Positions 32,311 through 41,324 of a stretch of 64,000 nucleotides of DNA are shown one piece after another (position 1 is the first letter of the stretch; each line of letters begins with the position of its first letter). This stretch comes from CAVQWT01 sp963717705 (GTDB lineage Bacteria; Pseudomonadota; Gammaproteobacteria; Burkholderiales; Casimicrobiaceae). The notes beneath the pieces are model-generated. The model ran no database searches. It had not been told where the DNA came from and saw nothing but the letters and a program-made list of their open reading frames with translations. Made by a program: the position numbers and the translations under genes. The stretch covers positions 496,001 to 560,000 of the forward strand of contig CAVQWT010000002.1 of the NCBI GenBank assembly GCA_963717705.1, given 5' to 3'.

Positions 32311-33489
32311 ATGATCGAGTTCAAGCTTCCTTCGCTCGGCGCCGAGATGGACGAGGGCAAGCTCATCCAGTGGAAGGTCAAGCCCGGCGACCCGGTGAAG
32401 AAAGGCGATGTCGTCGCGGTCGTCGACACGAGCAAGGCGGCGATCGACGTCGAAATCTGGGAACCGGGCACGATCCACGAGCTCGCCTGGGAGCCCGGTG
32501 CCACGGTGCCGGTCGGGACGGTCATCGCCCGGCTGCTCGAGCCCGGCGAGAGTGCCGAGCACGCGGAGGAGGAGAAGCGCAAACGCGAGGCCGCGGTCGC
32601 GGGAACCGGGGCCGCGGCCGTGCCCGCGGCGACGGCAGCCCCCGCCGTCGCGCGACCCGGGCCCGCCACCGCGGCAACGCGCGTGCGCGTCTCGCCGGCG
32701 GCGCGCATCCGCGCGCAAGACCTCGGGGTCGACATCGCGGCCGTCGCCGGTTCCGGGCCGGACGGCGCGATCCTGCTCGAGGACGTCGAGCGGGCCGCGG
32801 CACGGCCCGCGCCGGCGAAGGACCGCGGCATCGAGATGCGCCGCGCCATCGCCGCGGCCATGACGCGCTCGAAGCGCGAGATTCCGCACTACTACCTCGC
32901 CACCGACATCCCGCTCGCGCGCGCCAGCCGCTGGCTCACGGCGCGCAACGAGGGCCGCCCCGTCGACCAGCGCGTGCTGCCGGCGGCGCTGCTGCTGAAG
33001 GCCGTCGCGCTGGCGCTGCGCAAGCACCCGCAGTTCAACGGCTTCTGCGAGAACGGCGCGTTCCGGCCCGGACCCGGCATCCATGTCGGCGTGGCGATCT
33101 CAATCCGCCAGGGCGGCCTCATCGCGCCGGCGATCCGCGATGCCGACGCGCAAAGCATCGACGAGCTGATGAAGCGGCTGGCCGATCTCGTGGCGCGCGC
33201 CCGCAACCTCACCCTCCGAAGCTCGGAACTGTCCGATCCCACGATCACCGTGACCAACCTCGGCGATCAGGGAGTCAGGCTGGTGCAGGGGATCATCTAT
33301 CCGCCCCAGGTCGCGCTGGTCGGATTCGGCAAGGTCGCCGAGCGCCCGTGGGTGGAGGACGGCGCGCTGGTCGTGGCGCCGCTCGTCACGGCGTCCCTGG
33401 CGGCGGACCACCGGGTCAGCGACGGGCATGACGGCGCGGTGTTTCTCGACGAGATCGCGCGCCTTCTTCAGGAACCCTCGCTGCTGTAG
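32311..33489 (+). CDS. pdhC: Dihydrolipoamide acyltransferase (E2) of the PDH-type complex
   Basis: Encodes 392 residues. One N-terminal lipoyl domain has the lipoylated lysine at residue 42 (VDTSKAAIDVE). An Ala/Pro/Glu-rich linker follows, then a peripheral-subunit-binding domain (RVSPAARIRAQDLGVDIAAV, about 125-160), then a catalytic core that is a little shorter than usual, ending with DHRVSDGHDGAVFL where His367 and Asp371 are the active-site pair. It passes the acetyl group from lipoate to CoA. No E3 (dihydrolipoamide dehydrogenase) gene follows, so that subunit must come from elsewhere. An acyl carrier protein gene lies 32 bp downstream. Confidence 0.92.
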   Translation: MIEFKLPSLGAEMDEGKLIQWKVKPGDPVKKGDVVAVVDTSKAAIDVEIWEPGTIHELAWEPGATVPVGTVIARLLEPGESAEHAEEEKRKREAAVAGTGAAAVPAATAAPAVARPGPATAATRVRVSPAARIRAQDLGVDIAAVAGSGPDGAILLEDVERAAARPAPAKDRGIEMRRAIAAAMTRSKREIPHYYLATDIPLARASRWLTARNEGRPVDQRVLPAALLLKAVALALRKHPQFNGFCENGAFRPGPGIHVGVAISIRQGGLIAPAIRDADAQSIDELMKRLADLVARARNLTLRSSELSDPTITVTNLGDQGVRLVQGIIYPPQVALVGFGKVAERPWVEDGALVVAPLVTASLAADHRVSDGHDGAVFLDEIARLLQEPSLL

Positions 33490-33521
33490 GCCTCGCCGCC
33501 GACGGCAACGGAGCCGATGCC

Positions 33522-33767
33522 ATGGACGAGCAAGCCATTCGCGACAACGTGTTCGCGGCACTGCGCACCGTCGCGCCGGAGGTGACACCCGACGAGATCG
33601 CGGCCGACAAGCCGCTGCGTGACCAGGTCGACCTCGACTCGATGGACTTCCTGAATTTTCTGATCCGCCTGCACGAGAAGCTCGGCGTCGACGTGCCCGA
33701 GGCGGATTACGCGAAGCTGGTCACGCTGGCCGACTTCGTCGCCTACCTGGGGGCCAGGGTGCGGTGA
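33522..33767 (+). CDS. Acyl carrier protein
   Basis: Encodes 81 acidic residues in the four-helix ACP pattern. The phosphopantetheine attachment serine is Ser40 in VDLDSMDFLNFLIRL, a variant of the usual DSLD. It would carry an acyl group as a thioester. Its place between a PDH E2 and a PaaK-like adenylating enzyme is unusual: the next gene starts at a GTG that overlaps the ACP stop (GTGA), so the two are coupled. One reading is that the downstream enzyme loads, or takes from, this ACP. It is unlikely to be the fatty-acid-synthesis ACP, which sits in the fab cluster. Confidence 0.9.
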   Translation: MDEQAIRDNVFAALRTVAPEVTPDEIAADKPLRDQVDLDSMDFLNFLIRLHEKLGVDVPEADYAKLVTLADFVAYLGARVR

Positions 33768-35245
33768 CGACGATGGCGGGCATCGCTCCCCACCGCCCGT
33801 GGGACCCGGTGCGCGCGGTCGACCGATGCCTGGGCGTGGCTCGCGCTGACGTCGGAGATCTGGTGGACTCGCAGCGCGGGCCGCGCGGCGATCGACACCG
33901 CGCGTCGGGTCCGCCTCGATGCGCTGGTCGAGTTCGCGCGCGCCCGCTCGCCGTTCTATCGCGACGCCTGGCGCCTCCTCCCGGTCCGCCGGCTCCGTCT
34001 GGCGGAACTGCCGGTCGTGACCAAGGCGGCGCTGATGGCGCGGTTCGACGACTGGGTCACCGAGCCGGAGATCAGGCTGGCGGCCGTCGAATCGTTCCTC
34101 GCCGACCGGGGGCAGATCGGCGAGCGCTTCCTCGATCGCTTCGTCGTCTGGAAGAGCTCGGGCAGCACCGGCGTGCCGGGCATCTTCGTTCAGGACGAGG
34201 GCGCGCTGGCGACGTTCGACGCGCTGATGGCACAGTCGCCCGATCCGGCACAGCTCGCCGCCCGGTACGGGTGGCCCGTCGTCGCGCACGGCGGGCGGGC
34301 CGCCCTCGTCACCGCGATCGGAGATCACTTCGCCGGCATCGCCTCGTGGCGTCGCCTTTGCCACGGCTCTCCGTGGATCGCCGCGCGCGCGTTCTCGATC
34401 CTCGACCCGTTGCCGCGGCTCGTCGCCGCGCTCAACGACTATCAGCCGGCGTTCCTGGCGAGCTACCCGACCATGCTCGCGCTGCTGGCGGAGGAGCGGC
34501 GCGCCGGCCGGCTCGGGATCGACCCCGCGGCGATCTGGTCGGGTGGAGAGTGCCTGCCGCCCGGCGCGCGCGCCGACATCGAGGACGCCTTCGGCTGTCG
34601 CGTCGCCGACGAATATGGCGCCTCCGAGTGCATGAGCATCGCCTGCGGCTGCCGCGAGGGCTGGCTGCACGTCAACGCCGACTGGGTCGTGCTCGAGCCG
34701 GTCGACGACGACTGCCGGCCGACGCCACCCGGAAAACCTTCGCGGACCGTGCTGCTCACCAACCTCGCCAATCGCGTTCAGCCGATCATCCGCTACGATC
34801 TGGGCGACAGCGTCGTCGTCAAACCCGGGCCTTGCGAATGCGGCAGCCCCCTTCCGGCGATCCAGGTCGAGGGCCGGCACGACGACGTGGTGTCGATGAC
34901 CGCGCCGGACGGCCACGTCGTGCGCTTGCTGCCGCTCGCGTTGACGACGATCGTCGAGGAGGCCGCGCGCGTGCACCGGTTCCAGATCGTGCAGACCGCC
35001 GCCGACCGGCTGACGCTGCGCCTCGATCGCGGCGACGAAGACGCGCGCGGCAGGGGGCATGGCGGGCGGCCGCCGGCGCCCTGCGCCGCTACCTCGTCCG
35101 GCAGTCGCTGCCCAACGTGCGCGTCGGCCTCGACGAGCGCGGCCCGGTTGCGGACCGGCGCAGCGGCAAGCTCAAGGAAGTCGTCGTCGCGAGGATGGCG
35201 ACGGGCGTTCATTCGCACGGCTCGCGCGGCACGGGGGCGCGCTAG
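33764..35245 (+). pseudogene. PaaK-like acyl-adenylating enzyme, two compensating frameshifts
   Basis: The gene would start at GTG 33764 (MTTMAGIAPHRPWDP), overlapping the ACP stop, and end at TAG 35245 in the same frame. Between about 33815 and 35060 the homologous protein lies in another frame: DAWAWLALTSEIWWTRSAG, then VVWKSSGSTGVPGIF (P-loop), WSGGECLPPGARADIEDAF, EYGASECMSIACGC and IRYDLGDSVVV. The C-terminus (ALRRYLVRQSLPNVRVGLDE, KLKEVVVARM) is back in the first frame. It belongs to the phenylacetate-CoA ligase/CapK group of the ANL superfamily, about 490 residues. One shift adds and the other removes a base, so either two assembly indels or recent damage. Because the middle frame stays open past 35289, it can be mistaken for a fusion with the aldolase. 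Confidence 0.75.
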
Positions 35246-35288
35246 ACTGCACGTTTTCGTCGATCTCTTTCAACCGAGGAAACCAGCC

Positions 35289-36350
35289 ATGACCGACATC
35301 ACCGGACTCCTGGGCGCCGACGGCGCCGCCCTGCTGCAGCACGTCTGCAAGGGAATACCCAAAGCCTCGCTGCATCTGCCGGGGCCCGACTTCGTCGACC
35401 GCATCGTGGCGCCGAGCGACCGCTCGCCGGCGGTGATGCGCAGCCTGCAGCAGATGTTCGGCCACGGCCGGCTCGCCGGGACGGGCTACCTGTCGATCCT
35501 GCCCGTCGACCAGGGCATCGAGCACAGCGCCGGCGCGTCGTTCGCGAAGAACCCGCTCTACTTCGACCCCGAGAACATCGTCAAGCTGGCGATCGAGGGC
35601 GGCTGCAACGCCGTCGCGTCGACGCTGGGCGTGCTCGGCGCGTGCTCGCGCAGGTACGCGCACAAGATCCCGTTCCTGCTCAAGTTCAACCACAACGAGT
35701 TCCTGACCTACCCCAACAAGTTCGACCAGATCTTCTTCGCCAGCATCAGGCAGGCGCGGGACCTGGGCGCCGTCGCGGTGGGCGCCACCATCTACTTCGG
35801 CTCGCCCGAGTCCGGCCGCCAGATCGTCGAAGTCAGCCAGGCCTTCGAGGCCGCGCACGAAATGGGGATGGCCACGGTGCTGTGGTGCTACCTGCGCAAC
35901 CCCGAGTTCAAGCGCGACAAGGACTACCACGTGTCGGCCGACCTCACGGGGCAGGCGAACCATCTCGGCGTGACCATCGAGGCCGACATCATCAAGCAGA
36001 AGCTGCCCGAGAACAACGGCGGCTACCTCGCGCTCAACACCAAGGACAACCCGTACGGCAAGAACGACAAGCGGATGTACAGCGAGCTCGCGAGCGACCA
36101 CCCGATCGACCTCGCGCGCTATCAGGTCGCCAACTGCTACATGGGCCGCGCCGGGCTCATCAACTCCGGCGGCGCGTCGGGCGAGAACGACCTGCACGAC
36201 GCCGTGCGCACCGCGGTGATCAACAAGCGCGCCGGCGGCATGGGCCTCATTTCCGGGCGCAAGGCGTTCCAGAAGCCGATGCAGGACGGCGTCGCGCTGC
36301 TCAACGCGATCCAGGACGTGTACCTGGCGAAGGACATCACCGTCGCGTGA
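35289..36350 (+). CDS. fbaB: Class I fructose-bisphosphate aldolase (FbaB type)
   Basis: Encodes 353 residues, closely resembling the FbaB/DhnA-type aldolase along its whole length: MTDITGLLGADGAALLQH, GTGYLSILPVDQGIEHSAGA, LLKFNHNEFLTYPN, GAVAVGATIYFGS, HVSADLTGQANHLG and NKRAGGMGLISGRKAFQ. These Schiff-base aldolases cleave fructose-1,6-bisphosphate to triose phosphates and often work in the gluconeogenic direction. I place the start at ATG 35289, as in the family. It is the last gene of the acsA-PDH operon, 43 bp after the PaaK-like gene, and converges with the DUF3047 gene. Confidence 0.95.
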   Translation: MTDITGLLGADGAALLQHVCKGIPKASLHLPGPDFVDRIVAPSDRSPAVMRSLQQMFGHGRLAGTGYLSILPVDQGIEHSAGASFAKNPLYFDPENIVKLAIEGGCNAVASTLGVLGACSRRYAHKIPFLLKFNHNEFLTYPNKFDQIFFASIRQARDLGAVAVGATIYFGSPESGRQIVEVSQAFEAAHEMGMATVLWCYLRNPEFKRDKDYHVSADLTGQANHLGVTIEADIIKQKLPENNGGYLALNTKDNPYGKNDKRMYSELASDHPIDLARYQVANCYMGRAGLINSGGASGENDLHDAVRTAVINKRAGGMGLISGRKAFQKPMQDGVALLNAIQDVYLAKDITVA

Positions 36351-36409
36351 CCGGCATGCCGGCGCCGCGCACGGTCCCGGCTCGGTAACTGACCGGCGTC
36401 GGCCCGGTG

Positions 36410-37153
36410 TCAGTCCGGCGCCGGCAGGAACCGGATGTCGCCGTACCAAGCCTCGGCGCTGGTCCCGGTGTTGTCGGTGTCGGTCAGCACGCCCACGGCC
36501 GTCAGCCTTCCTGGGCGCTCGCCGAACGCGCGCTGGAAGTCCTGCAGCAGGTTGCGCTTCAGCGTCTGCCACTTGCCGACTTCGGCGGCACCACTGGATG
36601 CGACGATCATCTCGATGCGGCGCGTGCGCGGATTCGGAATCACCATGCCGACCGGATGCACGCCGGACCAGACGTACATCAGCGTGGCGTAGGGGAGCTC
36701 GCGGCCCGACGCCGCGCGGCTGACCAGGAACACCGCGCGCTCGGTCAGCGAGAGCGCCGACTTGTTGCCGTCGAACTCGAAGATCAGCCGCACCGGCGAG
36801 TCCTCGCGCGCGGCGACGGCGTTGTCCGCGCCTTCGATCGCGGTGCCGACCTTCCAGCGCCATTCGACGATCGGCGCGGCGCGGATGTCGAACGCCGTGT
36901 GATGGCCGAGCGCGCTCGCCGCGGCGTCGGCGCGCGCGTGCAGCACGATCACGCCGTGGTCGGCGACGAGGTCGTACGCGGTGAGTTTCTTGTTGTCGGT
37001 CAGCCGGACGATCTCCCAACCGGCCGGATGGGCAGCGCCTGCGGGGCCCGCGGAAAACGGCATTACCAGCGGAGCGGACTCGAGCGTCGTCTGCGCGCTC
37101 GACGGCGCCATCGGCGCAAGCAGCGCCAGGGGAAGCAGCAGCAGCGGAATCAT
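36410..37153 (-). CDS. DUF3047 exported protein
   Basis: Encodes 247 residues from ATG 37153 (MIPLLLLPLALLAPMAPSSA), chosen because GGAGG precedes it and because this start gives a proper signal peptide; a longer frame to 37201 lacks both. The mature part shows DUF3047 features: GWEIVRLTDNKKLTAYDLV, IVEWRWKVGTAI, DSPVRLIFEFDG, and YVWSGVHPVGMVIPNP. It is probably periplasmic, with a beta-sandwich-like fold; the role is unknown. It is divergent from the MEMO-AMMECR1 gene (272 bp gap) and converges with fbaB. Confidence 0.85.
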   Translation of the reverse strand: MIPLLLLPLALLAPMAPSSAQTTLESAPLVMPFSAGPAGAAHPAGWEIVRLTDNKKLTAYDLVADHGVIVLHARADAAASALGHHTAFDIRAAPIVEWRWKVGTAIEGADNAVAAREDSPVRLIFEFDGNKSALSLTERAVFLVSRAASGRELPYATLMYVWSGVHPVGMVIPNPRTRRIEMIVASSGAAEVGKWQTLKRNLLQDFQRAFGERPGRLTAVGVLTDTDNTGTSAEAWYGDIRFLPAPD

Positions 37154-37256
37154 GGCCCCTCCACCCGGACTCCGGCGGCCGGACTCCCGGCCGTGCGCCA
37201 AGCCGGAATCCGCAACTGCGCACCTTCATGCTGCGCCGGCTCGGACCCGGCATTCA

Positions 37257-37270
37257 TTGACGCAGGTCAC
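37257..37270. promoter_or_regulatory. Imperfect FNR/CRP-type dyad upstream of the MEMO-AMMECR1 operon
   Basis: TTGACGCAGGTCAC keeps nine of the ten arm positions of TTGAC-N4-GTCAA. It sits 156 bp before the MEMO start codon and 104 bp before the DUF3047 start codon. I see no good -10 at the expected distance, so this is weaker than the acsA site. Confidence 0.3.
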
Positions 37271-37425
37271 GGCCCGAGCGGCATCCCGGCGGGGCGGCAC
37301 ATGCTTGCGACATCGCGTCGCAGGCGCTCGCCCGCCAACCGCCATATTCCGGAAAGCCTTGCGTCAGTCGGGAATCGGCCGCATCTTGGAATATGAAATC
37401 GACCGCGCTTCCAGGAGCCGACGAC

Positions 37426-38874
37426 ATGAGCCGCCACAGCGACGCGACGACCGCGCACCACCCCACCGGCGGACCCGCCGGACGCGTCCGGCCGGCCGCG
37501 GTCGCGGGGATGTTCTACCCGGGCGGCGCGCGCGAGCTCGCCGACGCCGTCGATCGCGCGCTCGCGACCGTCCGCGCCCCCGCCGGCGCGGATCCCGCAC
37601 CCAAGGCCGTGATCGTCCCGCACGCGGGCTACGTCTACTCCGGCGACGTGGCCGCCAGCGCCTACGCGCGGCTGGCCCCCGCCCGCGGCAAGGTGACCCG
37701 CGTCGTCCTCCTCGGCCCGTGCCACCGCGTGCCGGTGCGCGGGCTGGCGCTTCCCGCCGCGACGGCATTCGAGACCCCGCTCGGCACGATGCGCGTCGAC
37801 CAGGCCGCGGTGAACGCCATCGCCGGCATGCCCGGCGTGAGCGTCAGCGACGCCGCCCACGCCGACGAACACGCGCTCGAGGTGCAGCTGCCGTTCCTGC
37901 AGCGCGCGCTGGGCGACGTCGCGATCGTGCCGCTGGTCGTCGGCGCCGCCACCGCGGTGCAGGTCGCCGACGTGCTCGAGCGCCTGTGGGGCGGCCCGGA
38001 GACGTTGATCGTGATTTCGTCGGACCTGTCGCACTACCACCGATACGAGGACGCACAGGCGATCGACGCCGCCACCGTGCAGGCGATCCTCGGGCTGGAC
38101 CCCGCGCTGGACCACGAGCAGGCCTGTGGCGCGACGCCGATCATGGGCCTCGTCGAAGTCGCGCGCCGGCGCAGGCTCGTGCCCGAGCTTCTCGACCTGC
38201 GCAACTCGGGCGACACCGCGGGCGACAAGCGGCGCGTCGTCGGCTACGCGAGTTTCGCGTTCCGCGAGCGCGCCGCGACCGGCGGCGGCGAAGATGACGG
38301 CGGCGACGACTACACCCAAGCCCACGGCCGCACGCTGCTGCGGGTGGCGCGCGGCGCGATCCGCCACGCGCTGGGCGCGGGCGACCCGTTCACGGCGCGC
38401 GATGCGTGGCTCGACGTGCACCGCGCGACGTTCGTCACGCTGAAGCAGCAGGGCGACCTGCGCGGCTGCATCGGCTCGCTGGAGCCGCGGCGGCCGCTCG
38501 GCCGCGACGTCGAGGCCAACGCCGTCGCGGCCGCTCTCGCCGACCCGCGCTTCGCGCCGCTCGAGCGCCACGAGCTCGAGCGCACCGACATCGAAGTCTC
38601 GCTGCTGTCGCTGCCGGCCGCGCTGGCCTTCGACGATGCGGAGGATCTCTTCACCCGCGTCCGGCCGGGGCGCGACGGCATCGTCCTGTCCGCCGCAGGA
38701 CGGCGCGCGACGTTCCTGCCGCAGGTGTGGGAAGACCTGCCGACGCCGGAACTCTTCTTCGGCCACCTCAAGCGCAAGGCGGGCCTCGCCGACGACTTCC
38801 CGCTCGCCCGCTGCACCGTGCAGCGCTACACGGTGCGCAAGTGGGCGGAACAGGACCCGGGACCGACGCCATGA
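37426..38874 (+). CDS. MEMO1-AMMECR1 fusion protein (AmmeMemoRadiSam proteins B and A)
   Basis: Encodes 482 residues from ATG 37426 (MSRHSDATTAHHP), with AGGAG eight bases upstream; an earlier ATG at 37393 lacks one. The first about 280 residues are a MEMO domain, related to class III extradiol dioxygenases, with metal-type histidines in VPHAGYVYSG, LLGPCHRVPVRG and ISSDLSHYHRYEDA. The last about 185 residues are AMMECR1: FVTLKQQGDLRGCIGSLEP, with the LRGCIG motif, and ending in CTVQRYTVRKW. In many genomes A and B are separate genes. The next gene, the radical SAM member, overlaps by ATGA. The process served by this conserved trio is not established. Confidence 0.92.
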   Translation: MSRHSDATTAHHPTGGPAGRVRPAAVAGMFYPGGARELADAVDRALATVRAPAGADPAPKAVIVPHAGYVYSGDVAASAYARLAPARGKVTRVVLLGPCHRVPVRGLALPAATAFETPLGTMRVDQAAVNAIAGMPGVSVSDAAHADEHALEVQLPFLQRALGDVAIVPLVVGAATAVQVADVLERLWGGPETLIVISSDLSHYHRYEDAQAIDAATVQAILGLDPALDHEQACGATPIMGLVEVARRRRLVPELLDLRNSGDTAGDKRRVVGYASFAFRERAATGGGEDDGGDDYTQAHGRTLLRVARGAIRHALGAGDPFTARDAWLDVHRATFVTLKQQGDLRGCIGSLEPRRPLGRDVEANAVAAALADPRFAPLERHELERTDIEVSLLSLPAALAFDDAEDLFTRVRPGRDGIVLSAAGRRATFLPQVWEDLPTPELFFGHLKRKAGLADDFPLARCTVQRYTVRKWAEQDPGPTP

Positions 38875-39983
38875 CCACCACTGCCGAACCGCAGGTCGCC
38901 CCCGAGGGGCTGCACGACGCGCGCTGGTGGCACCTGCTGCCCGACGGGCGGATGCAGTGCGACCTCTGCCCGCGCGACTGCAAGCTGCACGAGGGACAGC
39001 GCGGACTGTGCTTCGTGCGCCAGCGCGTCGGCGACCGGATGTTCCTGACCACGTACGGCCGCTCGTCCGGTTTCTGCGTCGACCCGATCGAGAAGAAGCC
39101 GCTCAACCACTTCTACCCCGGAAGCTCGGTGCTGTCGTTCGGCACCGCCGGCTGCAACCTCGCCTGCAAGTTCTGCCAGAACTGGGACATCAGCAAGTCG
39201 CGCGAGATGGACACGCTGATGGACGCCGCCGACCCGGCGACGATCGCCCGCGCCGCGAAGGAACTCGACTGCAAGTCGGTGGCGTTCACCTACAACGACC
39301 CGGTGATCTTCGCCGAGTACGCGCTGGACGTCGCCGACGCGTGCCGCGCCGCCGGCGTGAAGACGGTGGCGGTCACCGCCGGCTACATCCACGACGCGCC
39401 GCGGCGCGAGTTCTTCGCGAAGATGGACGCCGCCAACGTCGACCTGAAGGCGTTCACCGACGACTTCTATGTCAAGCTCACCGGCGCGCACCTGCAGCCG
39501 GTGCTGGACACGCTCGTCTACCTCAAGCGCGAGACCGACGTCTGGCTCGAGATCACGACATTGCTGATCCCCGGCAAGAACGATTCGCCCGAGGAAATTG
39601 ACGCGCTGACCAAGTGGGTGGCGCAGGAGCTGGGGCCGGACGTGCCGCTGCACTTCTCCGCGTTCCATCCGGACTGGAAGATGAGCGACATCGAGGCCAC
39701 GCCCCCGGCGACGCTGAAGCGCTCGCGCGAGATCGCGCTCGCGAACGGCCTGCACTACGTCTATACCGGCAACGTGCACGACCTGACCGGAGGCACGACG
39801 TTTTGCCCCGGCTGCGGCACGCCGGCGCTGGTGCGCGACTGGTACCGGATCATGAGCCACGGCATCGCCGCGGACGGGCGCTGCAAGGCGTGCGGCGAGG
39901 CGATCGCCGGCCGGTTCGACGGGGAGGCCCGTGCGTTCGGGCCGCGGCGGATTCCGGTGCGGCTGGCGAACTACCGCGAGTGA
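38871..39983 (+). CDS. AmmeMemoRadiSam system radical SAM enzyme
   Basis: Encodes 370 residues. The radical SAM cluster ligands are Cys95, Cys99 and Cys102 (CNLACKFC). Before this is a Cys-rich segment with four cysteines at 30, 33, 37 and 47 (CDLCPRDC, GLC), and near the C-terminus two CxxC knuckles (CPGC, CKAC). This is the AmmeMemoRadiSam layout, related to pyruvate formate-lyase-activating enzymes (VFTYNDPVIFAEYA, VDLKAFTDDFY). The ATG overlaps the stop of the MEMO-AMMECR1 gene, so all three functions are made together. Substrate unknown; it probably modifies a protein or nucleic acid partner of the other two domains (inference). Confidence 0.93.
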   Translation: MTTTAEPQVAPEGLHDARWWHLLPDGRMQCDLCPRDCKLHEGQRGLCFVRQRVGDRMFLTTYGRSSGFCVDPIEKKPLNHFYPGSSVLSFGTAGCNLACKFCQNWDISKSREMDTLMDAADPATIARAAKELDCKSVAFTYNDPVIFAEYALDVADACRAAGVKTVAVTAGYIHDAPRREFFAKMDAANVDLKAFTDDFYVKLTGAHLQPVLDTLVYLKRETDVWLEITTLLIPGKNDSPEEIDALTKWVAQELGPDVPLHFSAFHPDWKMSDIEATPPATLKRSREIALANGLHYVYTGNVHDLTGGTTFCPGCGTPALVRDWYRIMSHGIAADGRCKACGEAIAGRFDGEARAFGPRRIPVRLANYRE

Positions 39984-40117
39984 CCTGGTGCTGCACAATC
40001 GGGGAACATGCACTACGCACGCAGGAGATTCGGCTCGCCGGGATCAGGCCGCTGCGGCGTCGGCACCTCGGCTGCTGCTTCGCCGGCCCCGTCGGCTGCC
40101 GTTCGCCGTCACTATAA

Positions 40118-40146
40118 GGGGAACCCCGCGGTGCGCGGGGTTCCCC
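40118..40146. terminator. Strong hairpin between convergent genes
   Basis: GGGGAACCCCGCG and CGCGGGGTTCCCC form a perfect 13-bp stem with a 3-base loop. It lies 135 bp after the radical SAM stop codon and 35 bp after the stop of the convergent SLH gene. There is no U-tract on the plus strand and only a weak one (TTATAG) on the minus strand, so it may act as a bidirectional or mRNA-stabilising hairpin. Confidence 0.55.
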
Positions 40147-40180
40147 GGAACTGCCAGGTCGTGGTATTGCCGCTACGCGA

Positions 40181-40987
40181 TCAATATGGCCAATGCAATC
40201 CCATCGCGCGGGCCAGGAACGCGGCCATCTGCAGGCGAGTCAACGTCGCGGTCGGGCAGTACTGAGTGGCCGTACAACCCGCGGTGATGCCGGCGGCGGC
40301 GAGGGCCTCGACCTCGGCGAAGAACTGCGAACCCACGGGAACATCGGTGAAACTTGCCGTCGCCGGGGCCGGGGAGATCTGCCGGTTCCAGAAGAATCTG
40401 CAGGCGCGGAAGCTGACCGTACTGGTTGCGCCTGGTGTGTTGAGGATCAGCGTGTAGATATTGCGAAGGTTACCCTCGCGATAGCGAATCGTAACGCTGG
40501 GGCTGGTGAACGGCTTCTGATAGCCCGCACTGCCCGATGACGACACGGTGGTGATGTTGGAAACCGACGGAGTGTCCGTATTGTAGTCGTACGAATGCTT
40601 CCAAAAACCGATGTCGGCATTCAGGCTGGCATTCGAGTCGTTGAAAAAGCACTCGAGGAACGTCACAAGCCCGCCTGCGGGAAGATTGACCTGCGCTTCG
40701 AACTGCTGCGTTCCCGCGCCAGTTGCGGCGTACCAGTAATAGAGCCCGCCGTAATTGAAGTTGGCACCTGACCGCGGCTGGAACTGGGAGGCTCCCAGCC
40801 AGTAGTCCTGCGTCCCGAGCCCGAATGCGTCCGCGGGTGCCCCCGTGGATGATGCCTGCTCCGCGGTCGTACCCATCGGCGCTGCCGCCGAGGCACTTGG
40901 CGGGAGAAGCGATGCATCGCCGAAAGCGTAGCCGCTCGCGGTCAATGCGAGCACCAAGACAAGTTTGCGACCAAATCTTGCGTTCAT
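40181..40987 (-). CDS. Exported protein with C-terminal S-layer-homology (SLH-like) repeat
   Basis: Encodes 268 residues. The N-terminus (KLVLVLALTASGYAFG) is a signal peptide. The middle (YYWYAATGAGTQQFEAQVNL, AGGLVTFLECFFND) is a beta-rich domain of unknown type. The C-terminus (about 213-262) is an SLH-like repeat: ASFTDVPVGSQFFAEVEALAAAGITAGC, then YCPTATLTRLQMAAFLARAM. It has the GC...YCP cysteine pair shared with the repeats in the metalloprotease at 42430 and the broken gene at 44418. SLH domains normally anchor proteins to cell-wall polymers; in a Gram-negative context they suggest outer-surface or periplasmic anchoring. Confidence 0.8.
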   Translation of the reverse strand: MNARFGRKLVLVLALTASGYAFGDASLLPPSASAAAPMGTTAEQASSTGAPADAFGLGTQDYWLGASQFQPRSGANFNYGGLYYWYAATGAGTQQFEAQVNLPAGGLVTFLECFFNDSNASLNADIGFWKHSYDYNTDTPSVSNITTVSSSGSAGYQKPFTSPSVTIRYREGNLRNIYTLILNTPGATSTVSFRACRFFWNRQISPAPATASFTDVPVGSQFFAEVEALAAAGITAGCTATQYCPTATLTRLQMAAFLARAMGLHWPY

Positions 40988-41324
40988 ATCGGCTCCAACG
41001 CGCGTCAGTCGAAAGTCGGGACGGCTTCGCGCAAACTACGCGCAGCGTTGCGCGATCCGGGCCCATTACGACCGCCTTCCCGCGGGGTCTAGAACGTCAG
41101 CCTCACCGCGGAATGGCCCGATCCAGCCCATTTCAGCTCCCCCGCGTTCATCTTTCCAAGAATCAAACCTTGTTCAGATGCGTCTGATGCCTGCGGGAAG
41201 ATGCCGGTCTATCAAGGATGGCACAGCGGATTCAGCTTGGCAACGGGGAATGCGGGGTGAATATTCGACGGCCACCGCCTCGCTTGGCAGGCTTGTCCGC
41301 CGGCGGCGCGGTCCATTTGTCAGA
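40988..41324. other. Intergenic region, 337 bp
   Basis: Lies between two minus-strand genes, 41325 upstream and 40181 downstream. It is less GC-rich than the rest and should hold the promoter of the SLH-protein gene. I see no conserved frame, strong dyad or terminator. Confidence 0.4.

Noticed and set aside
34017..36350. A single 777-codon open frame looking like a PaaK-aldolase fusion
   Set aside because: The C-terminal PaaK sequence continues in another frame from about 35060 and ends at 35245; the aldolase has its own ATG at 35289. The open link is Arg/Ser-rich shadow produced by the frameshift.
37343..37395. Short inverted repeat CATATTCC ... GGAATATG before the MEMO gene
   Set aside because: Eight-base arms 37 bases apart are too weak to call an operator, and the second arm overlaps an unused ATG.
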